NCBI GenBank assembly: GCA_034670405.1
Contig: JAXDDX010000001.1
Span: forward strand, 358,001-422,000
Length of the DNA stretch: 64,000 nucleotides
Source of the DNA: Hoplostethus atlanticus
Taxonomy: Eukaryota; Chordata; Actinopteri; Trachichthyiformes; Trachichthyidae
Direction: 5' to 3'
Below, piece by piece: positions 1 to 17,600 of the stretch. The notes beneath the pieces are model-generated. The model was not told the origin of the DNA. It did no database searches and saw only the letters and a program-made list of their open reading frames with translations. Each line of letters starts with the position of its first letter. Position 1 is the stretch's first letter. The translations under genes and the position numbers were made by a program.

Positions 1-471
1 GGCTCCGCCCTCTTATTACTTTGAATGTGAAATGACACAGTGACTGTAAGGACGTGCTCGTTTCAGTGTGCCAAAAGTGTTTACAGAGATTACAATTATA
101 TTCAATGAAGCAGTAATTATCCATGGTCATTTCAAAGGGATTTCATATTTGATAAAACAATACCTCATTGCCTAATGGGTAAGTGGATATTTTGATAGTA
201 TACCCCAAAGCTCAGCAGTCTTTTATCTTATTATTATCTTATCTTATCTTATTATCAATGTTTAGGTATCATATTGACTCAATTAGATAGTAGTGCACAC
301 ACTAGCTACGTGCAGCAGCATGTATTTTAATCTTGGGGTTGTTGCTCTCTACATGTACAGAAAACAAGGGAATATGAACCAAAGCCAAAAACTGTATTGA
401 AAAAAAAAAAAGGAAAAAAAAGAGATTGTGAGAGATTGTAACCTGAGAGAAATGTCATAATAAAAACTCAC
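1..471. other. SIN3A intron (partial) with (TTATC)n tail
   Basis: Intronic sequence left of the last visible SIN3A exon. It holds a short TTATC/TTATTATC simple repeat at about 221-257 and an A-rich tract at about 400-421. No coding signal was seen on either strand. Confidence 0.6.
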
Positions 472-5452
<4,981 letters not shown>

Positions 5453-5453
<1 letters not shown>

Positions 5454-5464
5454 TATGAACTCAT
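5453..5464 (-). promoter_or_regulatory. Three-codon upstream ORF overlapping the SIN3A start
   Basis: Read on the minus strand, ATG AGT TCA TAA starts at 5464. Its stop codon shares base 5453 with the SIN3A ATG (TAATG arrangement). This is a minimal M-S-S uORF whose stop touches the main start, a layout known to permit termination-reinitiation. Whether ribosomes use it is inference. Confidence 0.55.
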
Positions 5465-5484
5465 ACTCGTGGGAGCTGAGAGAC

Positions 5485-6536
5485 CTAATAACAAACAGAG
5501 ATGGACCCTATTTCACACTGGAGGACTTCTGTCAAGTTATCAGCAACCATTAAATCAGCTTCTTGGTTGTATTTAATAATTTGCTGAGGAACATATGGCA
5601 ATCATTTCATTTTTTTATTTCAACATTGAATTTGTTGTGCCAGTTAGCCACTTCTGTTGTTTGGCTGGGCAAAAAACATGTGAGTTTTGACCATGCAGCA
5701 AATAAAAAGTTTCCACCCAGCCCTTCCAGTCAGTGATCATTGGGCATCACAACAAATTAATCATACTTTCAGGTAGAAAAGTATTAACTGATGTATTATT
5801 TTCATTAAAATGCCCCATCTTTGTTAACTTAAATCAGTTTGTTACTTACTATGATGTATACTATAAATATATGCAATAAACAAATGATCTCGCCTAAATA
5901 GGTGGGTAAACTCAAATTAAACTACTCTGCAAACAAAAGGCTGAATAAAGTGAGTTTAGCTTGGTGTACGCTCCACTTCATCCCTGACAAAAACGATTTA
6001 GGAAATGTCATTATAATAGATTTGGATTCAGAAATGATTAAGATGGGTTGTAGATGTATTGCATGATGCTCATATTGAGACAGATATCACTTATTGATCA
6101 TAAAATGTTTCTTATATTGTGAGAGGAGATGAGCTAACATCAAAAAGGTTAGACTTCTATATTAACACGCACCGAATGTACACCGAACTTGTGTGCAGTC
6201 TCCGTAGCCAATGAAATCTACAGATGCTCTACGTCACCGATGCAACAAACAGGTGCTGGAGGAACGTGGGACTCTGCCATTCACAACTTCCTCAAGACGC
6301 CAACTACCAAGGCACTGAATGAACGATGTTGGCGAAGACAAAGAGTATAAATGGCGTTTCAAATAAATATATGACAAAGTGACACATTTGCTGTCAAACT
6401 AACGTCTAACGTTAGCGCTTCCGACATCTGTAGTAACGTTACATCAGAACTGCATTGAGTCAACTAACGTTAACCAAATCCTCGGTCTTAACGTTAGCAT
6501 AGCCATCGAGAGCAAGTATGCGATCTGTATGCTGTA
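5485..6536. other. SIN3A 5' UTR intron (proposed)
   Basis: AT-rich sequence between the SIN3A start-codon exon and the CpG-rich region. No coding or repeat feature is recognised. If the proposed first exon is right, this is the first intron. Confidence 0.45.
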
Positions 6537-9250
6537 CCTCTTTTTGGCATCATAAGTATCATAATATCCAGATTAATACAGTTTGAATTTGCTTCATGCT
6601 AACTACCGTTAGCCGACAAGACCCCCTTCCCCGTTCGCTTCGTGGCCTAGCAACACAAGCACCGACCTCGAGTTACAACACGACGCTTTCTCCACGCCCG
6701 CCATTTAGAGCGTGGCGCAGGAGTGCAGCAAATTATACTCCATTTCTCGCAGGTAAGCGCCACCGCTGACTTGCTAACTAGTTGGCCGATTAACCTTGTC
6801 TAAAAATAAGTTCAAACAATGATTTCGGTTAACTTGATAAGAACTTGCTTTTTGGAAGAGGTTGTGGGCTGCCAGTTAGCGGCTAGCTAATGTAAACAAC
6901 ACGAGTCGCCCGACTCTGTGCACTGTCTAGGCTAGCAGCGTAGCACATGTAGCTAACCACTAGCATACATACTTTCTTTCGCAAACATTAGCCATGGACT
7001 TAATAGTTGGAATATATCGTGTCAAGCAACGAGTGACTGACATACAAAAGAACTGCCGATTCCCATATGATTTACTCAAACAGTCTGCTAACGTTAGCTA
7101 GCTAAGTTAGCCTGCTGAATGAATTCAACTGAACTCACCCCTCTCCCGAATAGCAAGCTGAAGTTCGCAGATGATTCTTTGATATTCACTTATATGTATT
7201 TGGCTATCAAACTAATGGCTTGAAAGGATATCAAAGCGAGAGGTATACAAGAGGCAACTTATCAATGGCTTTTCATTTAAAATAAACAAATCAAGCCCTG
7301 GACTGCCAAATGAAAATCTCCCCGGGAGGAAAACAATCTCCGTTCGGTTAGCTGGATGTGGGAGGCGTGGTTTCTACAAATAATCCCGCCCTCTGTGGGA
7401 TACTATTGGCCAGTCAGCCCAGAAGATCCGCAAAAAGGAGGGAGCGGGTGATTTGGATTGTGACTTTGAAATGTCAGTCAAGGATTTACCGTACAGTTAA
7501 CCTGCACGCCCATTTGACTTGAAGCGCGACAATGCCAGCGATGAGTTCAGCCTGGTTTGCATCCAGTTTATGTGGGGCGATCGATGCTGCACGAAACGCA
7601 TGCATGTCATTTACAAATCGAAAACTTTATTGGACAGAGACGATTTATATCTACCCCATCCAGACCTGTTGGGTTTATATCTACCCCGTCCGGCGCCGTT
7701 GTACCCCCACCCCCCGCGCACACTCCGTGTCATAATAATCGTAATAGCGGGGTAATGGTAGTCACTGTATGTATTTCCTATATAAGTTGAATACAATCTT
7801 GCACACAGCGCGTTTTTTTTGTTCAATTTGAAACTACAACAAAATAGATTCTACTACTTCCTGGAGTTTGGTAACACGTGACCCTGTGGGAGGGATTATA
7901 TACACATGTCGTCCTTCGCTTTTGTGTCCCTCCTCTTTCTGTGCATTGCAGCCAATCAGTGCATGAAATTCTCATTACAAAGCCCCAAAAGGTGGAACTT
8001 CCAAAATAAACCATCGCCCACGAGAGGCGGAGCTGAAACGCCAGCCCGGGATTCCTTCTTCCACCCGAGCCGAGAATTTCACATTTAGCAGCGACCGTAG
8101 GCTGCAACACACAGATATGTAGCCTGAATGTTTTTCACCATTTTGCATTGCATCCTTTTTTTTCCAGCTTCCTTTGCAAACACACCCTCCAGACGGGATC
8201 CACATATGACTAGACAAGTATCTCCCCATTCTCCAACCGATTAAGTCACGTCGAGCCCATCACGAGTATTGTTGGCACGGCTGCTTCGCAAGTAGCCAGA
8301 CATTTTTCAAGTTTTGTGCAAAAGCATGCAAGGGAACGCACTGCGGGGCTGTAGAGAGCTCACAACACCGGACGAAACCACGGCTAGCACCGACCAGCCC
8401 TACTCGCGTCGGTCGATCTGGGTGTTTGCTGGCCCCAGATTACAAACAAAGGGTCCACGGCGTTAAAACGCATCATGTCTTAGTTAAGGCTTTGCACGAA
8501 CATTGCTGGGCACGCCGAAGCAGGGCCTCGGCGGCTAACATCGCATCTTTTCAGGGCAACAAGAGCCGATCCAGTTGCCCTTACTAAACAATGCCAAAGT
8601 CAAACGAAACGGGAACTACCGCGTATACAGAAACATCGACACGACTCAACCACGCCATTCGAGGCGAGCCAAAACGCAGGCAACAGTCCGATGCTTTGCA
8701 GAGGGGACGGCTGTGCTTTACAAATCATATTCTTTGTTTACTTCAATGTTCGGAGTAAAATGTCTAACCTGTCTCACCATAACAACTCCCTCCCCCTACC
8801 GATCCATTTGCAAACAAGCATTACATGCACACTGCAGACAAATGTTTCGACTTGCAGGCAGCAGGGCGCCTCGAAATATCATCTAAATGTCAGAGAGAAC
8901 ATTTTAAATACCGAAAAAACGGCGTCCCGCACAATTTGCGGTCAACCATGTTATGTTTTGCCTGCTCTATGCCTTTTACGGACAAACCCCTGAAATTCAT
9001 TTTGGGATACAAGCGGCTGGGGTGAAAACAGAGCGCCTCCTAATCGCAACGAGCGTAATTTACCGAATATAATAGAAATACTGTTTTAAATTATTTAGTT
9101 TAGCCAGCTGTTACATACCCAGGAAAAAGACTCCTTACTCCGGATTCGTGTTTGTAACAAAATAGTTGGAGACGCCCCCCTCCGTTGGCATTGGCGCACA
9201 CTACAATACACGTCATTTTATTTTAAATATCACCCGCTAAAGGCGAAGCG
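6150..9250. promoter_or_regulatory. CpG-rich promoter region upstream of SIN3A
   Basis: CpG density is visibly higher than in the flanks. Elements seen: the YY1-like site at 6699-6707; CCAAT (as ATTGG) at about 7405; GGGCGG nearby; a CACGTG E-box at about 7875; a minus-strand TATATAA near 7897; CCAAT at about 7952; and a minus-strand donor GG|GTATGT near 9116. On the plus strand CGCAG|GTAAGC (6752/6753) is a strong donor pointing away from SIN3A. The 60-103 aa open frames here look like chance frames in CpG-rich DNA. Confidence 0.5.
6537..6720 (-). promoter_or_regulatory. SIN3A: Probable SIN3A transcription start and non-coding first exon
   Basis: On the minus strand AAATGGCGG at 6707-6699 matches the YY1 element that sits just downstream of many TATA-less housekeeping start sites. 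It is followed about 165 bp later by a usable donor, GAG|GTACAGC (exon end near 6537). The surroundings are CpG-rich. An alternative first exon could end at 7139 (GG|GTGAGT), preceded by CCAAT and GGGCGG boxes near 7390-7410. The exact start needs RNA data. Confidence 0.4.
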
Positions 9251-10147
9251 GCGTCAGCGAGAAAGCAGTGGCCACCAAATAAAACTCATATGTACTGAAT
9301 AAGGAACTACCAACCGGACTCAAACTCTCCTTAGTCTTAATAAAAAGCCAAATTCACTGTGTTTTTATGTTTGAATTGCTGATGTCTCTCTCCACTAAAA
9401 CCACCAAGACAGACTCCTGTGCATTAATACAGAGATCCTATTTCCAACACTGTCTCTAAAGTGTCTGTTGTAAATATGATTTGCTAACTGGCTAGATATG
9501 ACAGTTTCATTTCCATCCGCATAATTATAGCCTACATAATAAATATTATGAAGAATGAATGATTATTACACTTTCTTTGCTTGTTAAAAATGTCAAATAG
9601 CCTGCTCCTTGATTGGATTTTGCAATTAATTTTTGCAGCAATCTCTCTAATGCCTCAAGCTTGACTGCTTTCCCTGGAAATGTAACCAAACCCATATTAT
9701 AGATAGATATATTTTTAAATATTCCATGAACACACTGAAATAATGTCCATCTTAACATGTAACGGTATTGAGGGTTGAAGTCCTCATTTAAAACATTGCA
9801 ATAAATCTGTAGGGGTGAAAGTGTTTCCCCTTTTTTCAGTGCAAATCAACTTGTTTCAACAAGTGATATCAAATGTGCCTCACTTCAAGATGCTGTGAAG
9901 TTGAAACTGTATGCATTTCCTGTTTTTCACTTTAATGAAAATGTCAAGACTGAATACTAGATAAAATGACTTGACATTAATACATACATTTTTGGTATTG
10001 TTGGTGAAGTTGCCAAGGGTACTTAAGCCCAGGCTTTCCCAGTGTTAGCCATGTTTTAACCAGGATGTACAGGAGCAGGGGTCAGCAATTCTAGCACAGT
10101 TAAACTAACAGAATAGGTTCACACACATCATACTTTTGATCAGTGTG

Positions 10148-10325
10148 TGACCAGGGCCCGGATTCACAGAAGTGCTCTAAAGATGGATCTCAAGAAGTTA
10201 CTTAAACTTTAGCAAGTTCTTAAGAAGGCTCTTAAGTGAAATTCCCCAACATCTTCTTAAGATTAGTTTAATCTCTTATGAATCTATCTTTGTTTCTTAC
10301 TTGTGAACTTCTCAAACAGGGCCTA
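10148..10325. mobile_element. Possible short MITE
   Basis: The left end CAGGGCCCGGATTCACAG and the right end GTGAACTTCTCAAACAGGGCC are imperfect inverted copies (GGCCC... and ...GGGCC). The interior is rich in CTTAAG-type words, as in fish MITEs that begin GGCCCGTATTCA. The boundaries and family are uncertain. Confidence 0.3.
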
Positions 10326-13300
10326 AATAGCAACTGCAATGTAAACAAGCATAAAAAGGTGATTTTCCTCCCTAGTTGCAACACATACTTCCATCTATAA
10401 AACAATTTGGAGCCATTATTTAGAGTGGCTTTATTTTCAGTTTAGTGATTTAAATTACCAATAAGTAACTTCAAGTCTAGGGAAAGGCTCAGAGGTTCTG
10501 CCTTTTGGCTGAAGGTCTGTTAAGTGTAATTGTCTATTTAGCTATAACATATTAAGCTTAAAACTTAAAATGTAAGATGCAGCCAGTAAATCTATTAGTA
10601 ATTGTCCTACTTGTCTAAAATGTGTTTAAATAGATGCTTACCTTTCCACTGCAACAACTTTAAGACAAGTGGAAGATTATTTTAAAGTCTTTCAAGAGTC
10701 CCATTCATAAGCTTTTTTCCTAGGTAGCAGAATAATAGTTTAAATACTTAAGAACTATGGATATCAACATTTCTTCACTTTTTTCTTAAGACTTAAGTTA
10801 CAAGAGCCAGGACTCTTAATTTGTAATATCAAGTGGTACTTTATAGGGCAGCTCCACTTACATGTGGGGGGCTGACTTTGTGGATTTGAGCTTTTACACC
10901 CCAAAGTGCCTCATCTTGTCTTGATGCTAACAGCCCTGAGCCAGGGAACCTCATCCCATGCAAGTCTCCCTGCTGTCACTGGTCTGAGTCTTCGAGTCTT
11001 GGCTTTCTGGCTTGTCGCTTTGGGAGAGACTTGTACATTTATACGATCAAAGATCATAGAAATGCCATGTGAATTCTGTTTTAGGGTGGACCTTTGTAAA
11101 CTTCTATTTAACTACAAACATCACCTGACTTAAGGATGAACAAACTATTCATGTGGCTTTGAACAGGTCATTATGAATTGGTGAATAGAGGCAAGTTTCC
11201 ATCACCGCCAGAAACCAACAAATTAAGTCTCATTTTGTTAAAATGTAACAAAACTTATGGCTGCACCATTGACACAAATGGGAGACTGTCCATGAAGTCA
11301 ATATCCACACACTGGATTTTGCTCTCGTTAAGCTTTACTGCTGAAATGTTTCAATTTATGGAGAGCAATAATCTGTCTCGAGGACGTCCTACCACACCCA
11401 AAATAAGCATCGTTGAAAAAGTAATACCAAAACTCAAAGCAAAACTCATTCTGTGGATATTCCCCTTTCAATGCTGTTGCTTACAGTACTCATTTTGGCT
11501 GTGGTGGCATATCCCACAGTCTAGCTAAATGAACTGTATTTGTGTATATGCAGGAGTTAGTGATACTGTAATCACCAGTTCTTTATTTGAAGTGAGGAGT
11601 GACATTGTGGGCCTTCTGTTGACAGTTGAAATGACTGGTTATGATTACCTGACTTGAGTTGTGAATTTGGCGGTCTGGATTTAGTATTTCAGTGTGTATC
11701 GAAACGGTCGTTTATGGACACGTGTATAATATACATGTATTATGATGCTGTAGGGGCAGTAGTGCTGGATGTACGCTCTGCTGTGACCCTTTTTTGTTTA
11801 AAAAGTCTGAAATACTTTTTTATTGTCTTAGTGTCGGGGCAAAGAAAGAAGAAATGATATAACTCCATAGACCTCATGTCAATGAGAAAACAAAAGCACA
11901 CTTCCTAGTTCTACACATTAGGAAGTTGGTGACAAATTGTTCAGCCTGGTCACTTATAGCTCGACTTGCTTTTATGTAATTGTTTTTATTATTTTAACCT
12001 TTTTTTTCTTGATTGTTTAATTAAAAAAAGTAAAACACCGGCACAAAGGGCGCTCCCTTAATGTTTATTCCAAAGTTGTGGCAGCAACAGTTCAACCTCT
12101 ATTGGTCTTCACCAGGCACCGTTATGCCACAACTTCTGGGGGAGCATCAGTCCAGTGAGCGGGTATTTTCCTGTTTTATTGCTTCATGCTGCAATACCAA
12201 GCACTTCTTCTACTTTTTGGATGTGCATCTTCTTGCTTTCTTGATTGTTTCCCCATTTTTATCTCTCCGTGTATGCATTTTACTATTCTTATTTTCATGC
12301 CTTCCTGTAAAGCTCTTTGTAAACTCAGCTTTTAGATAACTATAGCTATATACATAAAGTTTAAGTTTTTATAGCTGAAAAAAACCTTGAGGGGTTGTTG
12401 TGACAATTTAAATGCACACTATCCATCATCAATGACAACTTGATTGGAAAGTGAAATACTGTAAATTATAAACACATTCCCTATAAGATTGTTTGGCAAC
12501 AAAACCAGCAAGCAAAAAAACAGTAACAACCATTAGAAAATGCACACGTTGACATAAGTTGGCATTTAATACAGTATAGCTTGATTCAATAGTCATACTA
12601 ATGATAAAGTAATAGGTTATAACAGAACAAATATAAAATTAATGTAGATAACTGTATAGCCTGGATAATCGTATGAAAACAGAGTTGTTGAATACAATAG
12701 AAAAATAAAATAGGGCACATTTTGCGTCCATCATTGAAAGGAACAATAATTCTAAAATCAGAGTGCATGAGGATGTCAGACTTAAAAAATGCTTCACTAC
12801 AAGCAAATTCAATATGAATTCTGTAGTAAAGAACACATTACACCTTTCACCCAGCAACAACATAATGCAAAGTATGACACACTTTTGTACATGTACTCTA
12901 ACCATAAGACACTGGGATCAGATGAAGGCATTGTTTACAACCACAGGAGTCTGAAGAACTTCCGTAACACAACAATATGGAGACACACTGCGACTTTCAA
13001 GGGCCTAAGAAGCACTTTATTGGGCTTATTCCTCTGTTCTATCTTTAATTCCCCTAAAAATCCTCGATTTGTCCCCAAAAAGTGCTATGCACACTTTTAA
13101 ATCAAAAGCGTCACAATGTATTTCCTATATTTATGTATTGCTAAATTTAACAATAACAGTCAAGTTATCCCAGTATCACATATAGACCTATAGAATTACT
13201 ATGAAATTTGTCATTCCACTTTATCGCCATAGTGACTAATCTCAGCGCACACTGGGAACGGTTATTTCAAAGTGCTAAGACGTGATTTGTGTAAAATAAA

Positions 13301-13399
13301 AACTATTGCACTACTCAGGTGAGGTCTTAAACTGATGACTTACACAGATGTACGCCTCAATGGCACTCAACGGTCATTACAGTATCGACTGCTCATCAG

Positions 13400-13441
13400 G
13401 TGTGTGTGTGTGTGTTGGGGGGGGGGGGGGGGGGGGGGGGG
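13400..13441. repeat. (GT)n followed by a 25-base G run
   Basis: TG repeats at 13400-13415 run directly into 25 consecutive G residues (13417-13441). It lies downstream of PTPN9. If the long 3' UTR is used, the transcript carries a C25 tract here. Confidence 0.95.
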
Positions 13442-13727
13442 TCCTTAACAATACATTCCCAATATCACACTGAAGTATAATGGCACTGCTAGTGAGCAAA
13501 AGTAGCCGTGGACACTGGTCATTGTCTGCACTGCAAACCAGGAACTCTCAACGTTAGACAAGACGGAAGGTGTTTCAGTGGAAGTTGATTTAAAAAAGAA
13601 AAAAAAAAAAGTTATAACAAAGTGGAATTCACTTGGACTGTGACTCACTGTAAGATTAAGTAACAGAGGGGATCCTTTGAGAGCCTGATCATTTCAGATG
13701 TGTTTTATCCTTCCCTGCTTCTTTGAT

Positions 13728-14425
13728 TTTATTGTCTGACAACCAGAAGTAGGAGGGACAGGCGAGCGAAAGATAAAAGATGTGTTGCGCAACCTCAAAA
13801 GGAATACACCAACGTCTTGGCAAATAAACTTTTTGATCAACTTGCTGTGAGGCAAAAAGACGACCTCCTTATCATCTGTATTGGCTACGGTGCTTTTGAT
13901 ATGATGCAAAGCTAGCTTGTACCATCCATTAATGTGCTAAAGCATTAGCATACACTGGAGTGAGCTAAATGTATACGGGGACACACGGAGGTATAAAAGC
14001 TACCAATGTTGTTGCGTGATGGAAAGTTGACCAAACTCGCTATTGGGAAAAACGTTGGGAGTTCTTTAAAAGGTCCCTCAACTCGGTTTAAAGTGGCACA
14101 TTAATGAACAAAAGGTTGACGAACATTACCGTCATCACGTAATCCAACGTACCTGACCACAGAACACCAAACTGCAGAAGACAGAAGCAGTTTGTCCACA
14201 AAGAACATGTTTTCTCAGAAATGTTCAATAAAGACAGAATGTCACATTATCACATTGAAGCATCTCATCACTGTTGTCTTGGTCTGGCTTGGCCTGCTTT
14301 CAAAACACTTGAAGAAGTAACTTTGCTTGGCTCACTACTTGGTCACAGCAGAGGGCTTGGAGTTCACGGGTCGGCTGCAGAAACCTCAGGGCTCATGGAA
14401 TGGCTTGGCAAGAGAGGGCAGAAGC
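13728..14425 (-). other. PTPN9: PTPN9 3' UTR (candidate)
   Basis: Sequence from the PTPN9 stop codon to the first good minus-strand AATAAA (13728-13733). A second AATAAA at 13016-13021 would give a longer UTR. Assigned by position and signal only. Confidence 0.4.
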
Positions 14426-14616
14426 TCACTGATTGGCTGAGAGCAGGCCCTGCCTTTGGGCATTCTCCAAAATGGCGTTGTGGCAGAAGTAGTACTGGTC
14501 CGGGGTCTGGATACTGAAGGCTCTCTGTGTTCTCATGCGCCGCACCGTCTGGCATATGTTTAGAGTGCCTACATCCTGGAGCTGGGACAGGCAGATGTCC
14601 AGGGCGCAGAAGGTAC
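14426..14616 (-). CDS. PTPN9: PTPN9 last coding exon
   Basis: Residues 508-570 and stop TGA (14428-14426). [19 protein letters not shown], then the Q-loop region [18 protein letters not shown], ending in LLSANQ. The C-terminal tail is shorter than mammalian GQNLLAVESQ. Confidence 0.95.
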
Positions 14617-17600
14617 CTGGGAACCACAGGGCTCATCAGTATTGACTGTTTGGTGGACTGATTATAGAAAATAATGCTCATGTCATCACTCTCTTGAAAA
14701 AACATGACTGCAATTTTGGTGCCATTTCATATTTCACCTAAACTAAAAGGTTTACATTGTCAGTTATGTGTTGAGTGAGTTTCATGACCCTTTGGCCCTT
14801 GAAACATGTCAGAAATACATGGGCATCAATGAGAATGTTTTTGCAGATGTGTTTTTTTGTCTCACAACAGCTGTATGATGGAATTATGTAATATAGCAAA
14901 TACCTATAATCAGCAGTTAAGCTGTAAGAAAAGCACAACCTCAGGGTCTCACCTGTTCTCCCAATCCCTGCGCTACAGTGGACCACCATCGGGGGTCCCA
15001 GCGGGTGGCCTGTCCACTGAGGCCCCAAAGCCTTCACCACTTTCCTCTGCTGTCTCTTCACGGCCCCCAGGAAGTCGATAAGAGTCACTGCCGAGGTGGG
15101 GACGCCGTAGTCGGGCCAGCTGAGGTACTGGAAATGACTGACTTGTCTCTGTTCACATGTCTGATTGGACAAACAAGTTTGGGATGGACTCGGATTAGTT
15201 AGGCAACTATCTGGGTAGGAGTTCTTAAAAATACTGAGTTTTTATTACATTTTCTATCATGTCTGTGCATGACCTGTAACAATGAAAAAGTAATTCTGCT
15301 CATGAAACGTAGCTTCATTGCTCCTGTCAGACTAGAATTGATTGTGTCAAATTAATACCTGCTGTGGGATCAGTGTAGCTGTATTTCATTTACAATTTCT
15401 CTCTCCATAGCATCAATTTATTGACCTGAAGTTGCATCAAAAATGGTGTCTTGTTGATCCGAGTATGAATGTTTTTATTCCCTCAGTCAGCCAAATAGCT
15501 GTGAAATATATTTCTACAAGTAATGTTATGGATAATTTAAAGGTCCCATATTATAAGAGTTCAAATCTTCCTCTATGATCAAAAATGTTTAGTGAAGACA
15601 TTTTTAAAATTAGATTTTGTTTGAGTTCTTGCATTTCCTTTTTTCCCCAGACAGTTTCAGACCAACTCCAGTAAACGCATCACAACTGGACTTTGTCCTG
15701 ATTGGCTCCCCTCACTAAAGACTTCCTGAAATATCGTCCAGTCAGGCCACTTTGCAGCATTTGAACCGGAAAGCCGGTTTACCTCTAGAGGAGCTGGTGC
15801 TGTCGGCCAATCAGGGTCTAGTATTGTGACTTAACTAACTTTTAACTAAACTTAATTTATTTGCAAAACATTATGAAGAACATTCTTAAACTGAGCCATA
15901 GTATATTTGAAGGCAAAATCATGAAACCTGAATAATATGGCACCTTTAACAAATCAAATGTGCTACATCAAGGCTGATATGTACATTTTGACTGATATGT
16001 TGTCAAATCAGCAGTGAAGACATTTCAGTTCTGTTCTGTCAATCCATCATAAACAATTGTCTCAGAGATCTGCTTTGTGCTTTCCTTTGTGGTAAGTTTT
16101 TTGCGCTTGACTTCCTGCAATTCTTTAAATCACTTCAAGTGGACTGTAAAGGGTTGCATTAAAAGGGCAGACAGCAGATTACAAAAGGCACCTATGGCAA
16201 GTCATATTTATTTGATTGTAACGTTGAATCTACATGTAGTACGTTTACACTCAAATGCTGGCTAAGAGAAAAGTTTAGCCAGCATACACAGGAGTAATTT
16301 TATTATGGTTCTCAAAGTTGAATTCTGCCTCTACAATAAAACCCCCTGGGAACAATTCAATGGATTACCAGATAACTATAAAATAACTTCAAGTGTTGTT
16401 CATAAAGAGAAACCGTCCTCTCTCTCCACAGCTGTCTGGCAAACTGGCCAATGTTGCTTATTGAAACGCCTCCCAGGTTTGTGCTCTGCAGTTCTGATCT
16501 GGTTGACGGTTGTACCTCAGTGTTGTGCAGTTCCAGGGTGGTATGGTTGTAGTGGGAGTGGTGGTCCACCCTTTGGTTCACCACTGCCATATGGCCGTAG
16601 ACCTCCTGCCCCCCTTCCTCCAGAGGCCAATACTGTCCACACTTCTTCCGACCGCCCTCGTCGGTCCTGCAACACACAGAGACAGGGCATGCTTTGACAT
16701 TTTGAACTGTAACCTGAGTTTTGTCTAAACTTTCTTTTTGACTCAGCAAAAAAAAAAAAGAAGCAGAAATAGATTTTGGGTTTGATTCTTATTTTCAACT
16801 CAAGTTACCTGGTTGTCATGACAATAACAAGCATGTTTTGTTCCCAGACCATTCTCCAGAAATCACCGTAGGTCTTTTCCAGCGGACCTAAACAGCGCAG
16901 CGTGGGATGGGAAGCAAAGTGCAATTACTTTTTCAAGAATTCAGTCAGTGAGCTAACGTAACGAAGTGCATCATGCTAGCACGATAAAGAGATCTCACAC
17001 CTTGAGTACCAATGTATGCATTCTTCTGTTTGTAGCCGTCCATGAAGCTAGCGTTGATGTAGTCCGATCTCTGTGGGAGCAACACACCTTTGTCACAAAG
17101 ACGAACCAAGCCCTTGCAACATCCAAGCTATCCAATGTCAATTCAACAAACTCTTGAAAATGAGAAATGTTTGTTAAAAAAGGTGGGGACGTGACCGGGA
17201 TCAGATTATAGAGCTCTCTTGTCCAGCTGGGGCAGCTGGGTATGAGTGGAGTGAGTGCAACAGAAGTGGAAGTAGTTTAGTCACACACTAATCAAAAACT
17301 GTAAAAACTTCAAGATCGCTTTTGAAGTAGACTACTGGGAGTGTAGCAGGTTTCTGGCCAGTCGAGGGCGACCGGCAGTGGAAGCATTAGTCCTTGTTGG
17401 TTTGACACCTGTAGCATGGATGCAACTGAGGAGTTTGAGGAGCACCAACCTCGTTCCTTCTGGCTTTCAAGCGAACTCTTGTTTGATCAAGGCACAAGAC
17501 GTCTCCATAGCGATTCCTCTCCTGATTGTACACCGCTCTGTAAACACAATCAATAAAAAAAGTCACAATTAATAGTGACATCTACTGGAGTAGCCTGCTT

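Larger units (their letters stand above)
9251..13727. other. SIN3A-PTPN9 intergenic region
   Basis: AT-rich sequence with no recognisable coding exon. It contains a possible short MITE at about 10148-10325 and a minus-strand AATAAA at 13016-13021 that could serve a long PTPN9 3' UTR. It ends with the GT/G-run described separately. Open frames here lack family resemblance and splice context. Confidence 0.5.

Noticed and set aside
8575-9025. Overlapping 66-103 codon plus-strand frames upstream of SIN3A
   Set aside because: CpG-rich promoter DNA with several frames open at once; no known domain.
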